64,000 nucleotides of DNA from assembly GCA_019973155.2 (NCBI GenBank), contig BPQB01000018.1, positions 124,001 to 188,000 on the forward strand, read 5' to 3'. The first letter of the stretch is position 1. The number at the start of each line of letters is the position of its first letter. The position numbers were made by a program, and so were the translations under genes. The DNA is from Phanerochaete sordida (lineage: Eukaryota; Basidiomycota; Agaricomycetes; Polyporales; Phanerochaetaceae). Below, piece after piece: positions 58,290-64,000 of the stretch. The notes under the pieces are model-generated. The model was not told the DNA's origin, did no database searches, and saw only the letters and a program-made list of their open reading frames with translations.

Positions 58290-58406
58290 GGGACGTTCAA
58301 AGTTGGCTGTAGCTCGAGCTACAGCCTCTGTAGCTGCTAAGCGCCCCCGCGTAAACCGAGCTACAGCTACGTCGTAGCTCGAGCTACGACGAACTTTGAA
58401 CCTCCC
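58290..58406. mobile_element. MITE-like element with terminal inverted repeats and TA flanks
   Basis: A 117-bp element. Its left end begins gggacgttcaaagtt and the complement of its right end begins gggaggttcaaagtt. Both then reach the same internal palindrome gtagctcgagctac, so each arm is about 34 bp and nearly identical. TA dinucleotides flank both sides (58288-58289 and 58407-58408), as in target duplications of Tc1/mariner-type elements. There is no coding capacity. It sits between the ERF2 start and the SAC phosphatase stop. Confidence 0.7.
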
Positions 58407-58513
58407 TAATATTGGCAGCTGCCCGCGCCGACACAAGATTCAAACAAACCATCTCAACGGACCAGGGTATCTATACTGTTCCAAGCGTACACAACACAAT
58501 GACAGACCGCCCA

Positions 58514-61500
58514 CTAACCACCGAGCCAGAGCAGCCTCTTCACGCCATACTCCATCTTCGCGTACACGCTCGTATTCCGCTGCGCCTCTGCCAAGCTGCC
58601 CGGCGGTCAGCACCGCACGTTGCGCACGACTGCGCCCCAGGCTGCACGCACCTGACGACGTCCTCCTGCGTGATGAGCTCGCCCTTGGCGCTGCCCGCCT
58701 CCGCACACGCCCTCGCCACGGTGTCGACCATGACGTCGACGGCCTCCTTGCAGTTCGCGACGCCCGTGAGCTCGTCCGCGGGCTCGAAGAAGCTGCCGTT
58801 CTCGCGCCGGCTGCGCGCGGGGTCGATCGGGAGCGCCTTGAACGCCGCGAACGACGTGTCGGCGCTGAGCACGGGCGCCGCGGCCTTCGACAGGATCGTC
58901 GACAGCGTGTTCGTCCGGCGCGCGCGCGGCCGCGGCGAGGACGGCCGCTCGGGCAGCTGTGGCGTCGAGACGAACCCTGGGGACGACGGCGGGCTCGCAA
59001 AGTCGATGTTGTTCCCGATGGAGTAACTTGTCACCCGGGTGTCTTGGCGGGTGTTCCGCCAGGTAATCACGAAGCCGTAGTTTTGCAGAGGGTCGCGACT
59101 GCCTTCTTCCAGGGGTGATAGAATGTACACGCCTGACGAACGGCATTCAGCAACAGCGCTTTGCTATCAGAATAGCCCGCCTTACCTTTCGTAATCGATA
59201 CAATGTCTCGAAGGGGCACACGGGTATACATCTTCACCTTCTCCAGGGTATAATCATAGCTCTGTGGGACGCTCAGCTGCTGCTTCTGCTTCCACCGCTC
59301 GCGCCACGCACAATGATGTATATCGCACGAACGGTCTGCAGGGGGCTCAGTCGCACGGCAGTCAGATTCGGGAAAGACGGCGCACCAGCAGCAGCACCTT
59401 CTCCTCGAACTTGTCAGCGATCTTGACGTTCATATCCGCCGGCGCGAACAGCGTCCATCCGGAGAGCAGCCGCTCGCCCTCCGCGAGCACGCGGGACACG
59501 CAGTCCGCGATCGCCTCCGCCCGTATGCGCGAGATGCGTATCAGGTCCTTGGGGTCGCTCGACTGGAGCTTGAGCAGGAACTCCGAGAAGACGGAGATCG
59601 TGCGGTTACCCAGCATGTAGTCGATGACGGCCTGCCCGAACCAGTCCGAAAACGTCGACGTGTACATCCTGGCGTGGTGCGTCAGTCGCGTTTTCCGCTG
59701 CAGGGCTGGCCGGCCCGACACACCTCGCGAGCGAGTTCACGCCGTCGTTCAGCATCCCGCCCAGGTCCCGCTTGCCCGTCCTGTGCGAACGTGAGGGGCC
59801 ATTCGCCGATAGAAGCCGGACGCACGCACCTCGTGAAGTCGCCCTTCCGACAGTTCATCAGCACGGACGTCGCAGCCAATCAGATGCCTGTGACACACCT
59901 TCAGCGCAGACGTGCCCGCGCTGCCGGCTGTCAGATGCGCGACGGAGAAGCGGACGGACGCGACTCACTATTCCCTGCTGATCGCGTCGCCGTTGTTCGC
60001 CCAGACTGCAGAAAGACGCACGTGAGCCCGGCAGACGGCCGTCCGCAGCACGCCGCGCACCGTCGTTGAACACCACATCTGTCTCGCTGCGGCTGCCGTC
60101 TGATGGCTGCTGCAGCGCGACGGCGCCGAGCTGCCTGTTGAGGACGTGCCGCGCGAAGGCGGACTGGGGGCGCGTCAGTCTGGGGCCCGCGCCACGCCAA
60201 GCACGCGCGCACCTCGACGACGTTCGTCCGGTCGAGGCAGTCGATGCAGTTCACGCGGAACACGCCCTTCTGCTGCGACATGATGAGGTCATTCGAGATC
60301 CAGAGGTACCTGGGCAGATGACTGTGAGGCACACGGCGCAGCCGCGGGAGAGATAACAGACCCTTGACCCTCGAATGTACGTTGCATCTGATCAATAAGC
60401 TTCGAGATGTTCTCGTACCTGCGCAGGTGAACAAGGGGTGGAGCAGCAACAGTCGTCAGGACTCACTTCATGCCTTTTGTCTCGGTATGGAAGTCGTAGT
60501 CGGTGTATCTGGTAACGCGTCAGAATCGCGGCACAGCAGGGCACCAGGCGTCCACGTACTGCACGTCCTTCAGAGCAAGCTCATGCACAAAGTCGCGGTA
60601 GGCGTTCGTCACGACGGACTCCTTGCCATGTTGTTCGGCCAGGTTCACGATCGACTAAAACAGGATGTGTAAGCGGATGCATGCGCGACAATTGCACAAA
60701 ACCTTGACGTACAAGAGGGCCATATCGCTGCAGCAGGCGTTGGAGGTGCCGTTTCAGGGCGTCGACGTTTTGCTCGTGGGTGCGGTCAGGGGACAGCACC
60801 GGTGCGGGCTTGAGGCTGTACCCTGGCTGGCTCCAGAACAGCGGTACTGCGGGTCCATGTCAGCAACCCTTCAACTGAATACAGCGCGGAAGACGTACTC
60901 GAGCCGCGGATCTGCAAATGGCTGAAAACATTCTGCATGCCCTCTCTCTGCAGGCAACGTAAATGTCTTTCAAATATGTAATGATCACACGACCTACCTC
61001 TACCCGCATGATTGTCTCCGTCTCCACGAAGTTTGCGACGTTCGCGTCGTCGTCGATGCCTCGCCTCTGGTACCGCAGACCAGCGCGATCCCTGGAGCGT
61101 CTAGAGATGAGAACATAGTCAACCACTGCAACATCGCCTTCCTCAGAGGCCTCGGGCTCTCGGGGTATTGGGAAGTGCGCTATCTGGAAGTAGCCTTGCA
61201 TGATTGGCAAAACGAATGTATGGAGCTGCGCGCGACCGATAAGTCACAGAAGCGCATCAATGACAAAGGTAGGACGTACTCCGGCATCAAGCAATGGCTT
61301 CGAAAGCCACTCGTTCCACCAGTACTGCCGGTCGACTCGGCGCCACAGAGGTAAGGTTGCGGATGGTTCCGCCAAGACATGCACCTTGCCGTCATCGGGG
61401 CTCAGCTTGAGTTGTTCATCTAGAGCGTTCAAGTCAGCAAGGAGCGTGCTTTGCTTCTTGGACTTGGCAATCATCTCCTGTTTCTGTTGTACGGAACGCG

Positions 61501-62799
61501 TGATATCTGGAAAGACGAGACAAAATAAGTATTCACAGGTTGGAACGAAATGTATGGTGCTTCACCAAAGCGATACGCAAAGTACATGCCACCTTTAGCG
61601 AATTGGTGGATAATCTCCCTGAGTATCTTCTCCTCTAGCTCCGTGTTCTTCTGCTCTACGGTCGTAGGCGAGGATGTCTGCTGATTCACGATAGATTCTA
61701 GCACTTCTGACGGCTCGCGGTCTCCCTTCTTGATGATAGCGTCGAGCGACGTGCGTTCGTCTACGGACGCTCTCCTCGAGCCGGAGGGCGAAGGCGAGCT
61801 CTCCGCGCTTGCGCTCGCAGCCAACGCCTGGTTAATGCCCGTCGCACTCTGGCGGCGGGACATCTTGTTCCAGAACGAGAGCCGGTCGGCGAGCGTCTTC
61901 GCGATGTTGCCCGTGACGATGGAGTACTCGCTCGACGGCGTCGACAGCGCAGAGTCCGAGGGCGAGGACGCGCCGCTCGGCGCGGCGTCCTCGTCCGGCG
62001 CACCATCGAAGCCGTGCGCCGTCGCGGGCGTGAGCACCTTGACCTGCTCCTCCTGCGCGAACGTCACGCGCGGCGCGGCGGGGTCCTTCGCGCCGGTGTC
62101 GCTTGGCACGTCGTCGACGGACCCGCGCGCGGACACCGCTCCGCCGGGGATGAGCGAGAGCCGCGGGTTCACGCTTTGGCGCGCCGCGAGCAGCGTCAGG
62201 GCGTCGCGCGCGCGGCCTTCGACCAGCGGGACGACCGCGACGCCCTTGACGATGAACACCTCCTGGCTGGGGTCGAGTACTGCGGCGCGTGAATACGGAC
62301 AGCGCTGCGGAAGACTGCGCGCGCAGACGCACCGTGGCCGACCTCGTCGCGCCCGGAAATGACGAGCAGATGGGACGCTTTGCGAGACAAGGGTTACATG
62401 AGCTCCTCACAGCAAGCACAACTGAAGCAAGTCACCTGTGAACAGTGTGATTATTCCGAGGATACCGTACACAATGACACTCTCGGACCAGTCCAACCCG
62501 TCGCCTTCGCCGTCGGTGTGGATCTCCTCAATCAGGCCCTCCTTACCCCATGCTATGCGGACGTGCGACTCGGGGAGCACGCCCTTCGGGAGGTGAGGCC
62601 TCAGCAAGAGGCCGTCGTGCGAGGGTAGGATCGCGAGGTATTCGTGTGGGCACGGATGTGGGACAGGCGGAAGCGTGAACTTTGGCTGGAGTGCCGGGAT
62701 CGCGTGCGTCGTCTGAGGGAGCGTCGACGGAGGCTTGGGTGGTGGCGGGGCCTCCTTCTTGAAAGGCTTGGTGAACAGCTTCTTCATTGCGAGGGACAT
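58514..62799 (-). CDS. SAC-domain phosphoinositide phosphatase (INPP5F/SAC2-like)
   Basis: Removes phosphate from phosphoinositides on endomembranes. The start is 62799 (MSLAMKKLFTKPFKKE). An early segment contains LAILPSHDGLLLRPHLPKG, and a Ser-rich insert follows (61.7-62.2 kb). Conserved SAC blocks are GGMYFAYRF, RRVDRQYWWNEWLSKPLL, HTFVLPIMQGYFQ, SRRSRDRAGLRYQRRGIDD, NFVETETIM and GSIPLFW-like sequence. The catalytic CX5R site is VNCIDCLDRTNVVE at about 60226-60248. Downstream are GKRDLGGMLNDGVNSLAR and SDWFGQAVIDYMLGNR. A C-terminal part with YDYTLEKVKMYTRVPL, ITWRNTRQDTRVTSYSIGN and Arg/Ser-rich stretches resembles the hSac2 domain, which points to the INPP5F/SAC2 branch. The last exon is 58595-58514 and ends KRLLWLGG. 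Many exons; not every inner boundary was resolved. Confidence 0.85.
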
Positions 62800-63065
62800 C
62801 CTCGCCGTCGGCGCAGCGTGCCTCGAGGTCGTTGCAGGTCGCCGTCGCGGTGGTAGAGCACCAGTTATAGGCGTCTAAGCGGGCTTAGCATGACATCAGG
62901 CGTTTCTGCTTGCGAGGCTACACCGGCAGACAAGAGCTTGACTGTGCGCAGACTTCTCACGGAAGGCCTCCTGAAGGTCCAAATCTAGCTCTTACGAAGT
63001 CACAAAGCGTACAGATACAGTGTCGGTATATACACGAAAAGGAATTATGCCCTGCCGAAGGTAAT

Positions 63066-64000
63066 TCACGCGGACGATGGAGGATTTGCTGAGCTCTTGC
63101 CTTCGACGCGCAGATCGTAGCCGTAGCCGCCGCGTCCATCGGGTCCATCGTAGTGCATCTTCGAGACATCGTAGTTTCCTGCAAGGTAGCAACGCGTGAG
63201 GAAAAATGTAAAGATGGCATCAGTTCAGTGCACGTACCGATGAACTTCCAACCGTCCTCCTTGACGTGATAGAGGTTGATGGTGTTACCGGAGAATGCGT
63301 CTCGGTGACCAGCGGCATAAATACTCCTGCGGCCAAGCTCTTGCGCCTCCTCGTCCGACAAGTCCCAGTGATAGCCCTGGTCGAGCACACCGTACGCGAA
63401 CGTGCTTCCAGAGCCAACTGAGAAGACATCGCCCTTCAGACGGGTGCCGTCCGAGTCAACGTAGTAGACGGCGGGACCGGTCTTATCCCAGCCGCAGATC
63501 ATTGTTCCCTGGAACATGCTTCAGTTCAGACCATGGAAGCAGCCAGAAACGTCAGCACGCACCATGCTCAGGCCCATGCCCTTGTAGCTGTATACGAGGT
63601 TGCTGAGATACTTGCTTGCAGCCGCCACTGAGATGCGTTCACGGTTCCGCAGCTCGTGCAGTCGGCACTGGATACCAAGGTAGGTCTCCCAGTATTGGCA
63701 GTCGGCTGCATGCAAGTCAAAGTCAATGAGTCGCTTTGAGAAAGAGACCGAAGTCACACACCAGCACCACCAGCCATGGTTCCAAGGAGGTAAGGGTTGA
63801 TCTCAATGACCTTCTTCACCGTTCCGGACGCTGTTTAATTATGAGCATGATACTCATGCTATTAAAGGTGATACGGATACCAATGTAGCTCCCAGCAGTC
63901 GCGCGAGAATCCACGGCGACGATGACGCCTCCCTTAAAGCGGAAAGCGAGAGTGGTCGTTCCGTGCTTGATCTTAATCCTGCAGGACGGGTCGGCGAAGT
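63066..64000 (-). CDS. PRE2: 20S proteasome subunit beta-5 (PRE2), 5' end missing
   Basis: The chymotrypsin-like catalytic subunit of the 20S proteasome. Exons are >64000-63881, 63830-63762, 63705-63563, 63508-63238 and 63178-63066, all phase-matched. The first visible codons read [19 protein letters not shown], which holds the Gly-Thr processing site; the Thr becomes the N-terminal nucleophile. [16 protein letters not shown] follows (Asp17-type residue and Lys33-bearing [12 protein letters not shown]), then [37 protein letters not shown] and [18 protein letters not shown]. The C-terminus adds [20 protein letters not shown]. The propeptide and start codon lie beyond the window. Confidence 0.97.

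Noticed and set aside
1..64000. CRISPR arrays, prokaryotic operons, phage or plasmid functions, biosynthetic gene cluster
   Set aside because: No regular spacer arrays, no backbone biosynthetic enzymes and no viral genes were seen. All supported genes are spliced eukaryotic housekeeping or fungal-expanded families.

Overview
The window is nuclear DNA of a filamentous basidiomycete, most likely an Agaricomycete and plausibly a Polyporales wood-decay fungus. The signs are GC-rich coding sequence, many short (about 50-80 bp) GT-AG introns with GTRNGT donors, micro-exons, several highly divergent F-box proteins, a DUF6534-type membrane protein and a Zn2Cys6 regulator. The order assignment is inference. 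The gene models were built by hand from frame-consistent splice sites. Where every junction phase fits, the exon coordinates are given in the entry.

Layout: 1-3.6 kb has no convincing gene but carries diverged direct repeats and a perfect hairpin. 3.6-9.9 kb holds the GPI-anchor mannosyltransferase GPI10, a large cysteine-rich F-box protein and a divergent second F-box protein. 11.0 kb is tRNA-Ile(AAT). 11.5-15.6 kb has two low-complexity hypothetical genes. 17-18.8 kb is the mRNA capping guanylyltransferase CEG1. 20-21.7 kb is SKP1 head-to-head with mitochondrial ribosomal protein bL27m. 22.9-24.8 kb is a third F-box gene. 26-31.5 kb has a DUF3074/START-like protein, a DUF6534 membrane protein and a hypothetical protein with an internal duplication. 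34-41 kb has the vacuolar lipase ATG15, guanine deaminase, a four-TM protein and phosphopantetheine adenylyltransferase (CAB4). 41.5-44.4 kb is a paxillin-like LIM protein. 45.9-48.3 kb has ESCRT-I VPS28 and a conserved protein of unknown family. 49-53 kb is a 1001-residue Zn2Cys6 transcription factor. 55.6-57.9 kb is the ERF2-type DHHC palmitoyltransferase. 58.3 kb has a small MITE-like element with TA flanks. 58.5-62.8 kb is a SAC-domain phosphoinositide phosphatase. 63.1-64 kb is the proteasome beta5 subunit PRE2, cut by the window edge.

Functionally this is a housekeeping neighbourhood, not a cluster. Several genes touch protein turnover (SKP1 and three F-box proteins, PRE2, VPS28, ATG15). 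Others touch membrane or lipid modification (GPI10, ERF2, SAC phosphatase). SKP1 and the F-box proteins are the only obvious partners in one complex (SCF), and their proximity may be chance. I found no clear undescribed multi-gene system. The most unusual features are the MITE-like palindrome at 58.3 kb, the hairpins at 2.8 and 32.3 kb, the possible 25-nt intron or frameshift in the LIM gene, the GC-AG intron of the transcription factor, and the repeat-grown tail of bL27m.
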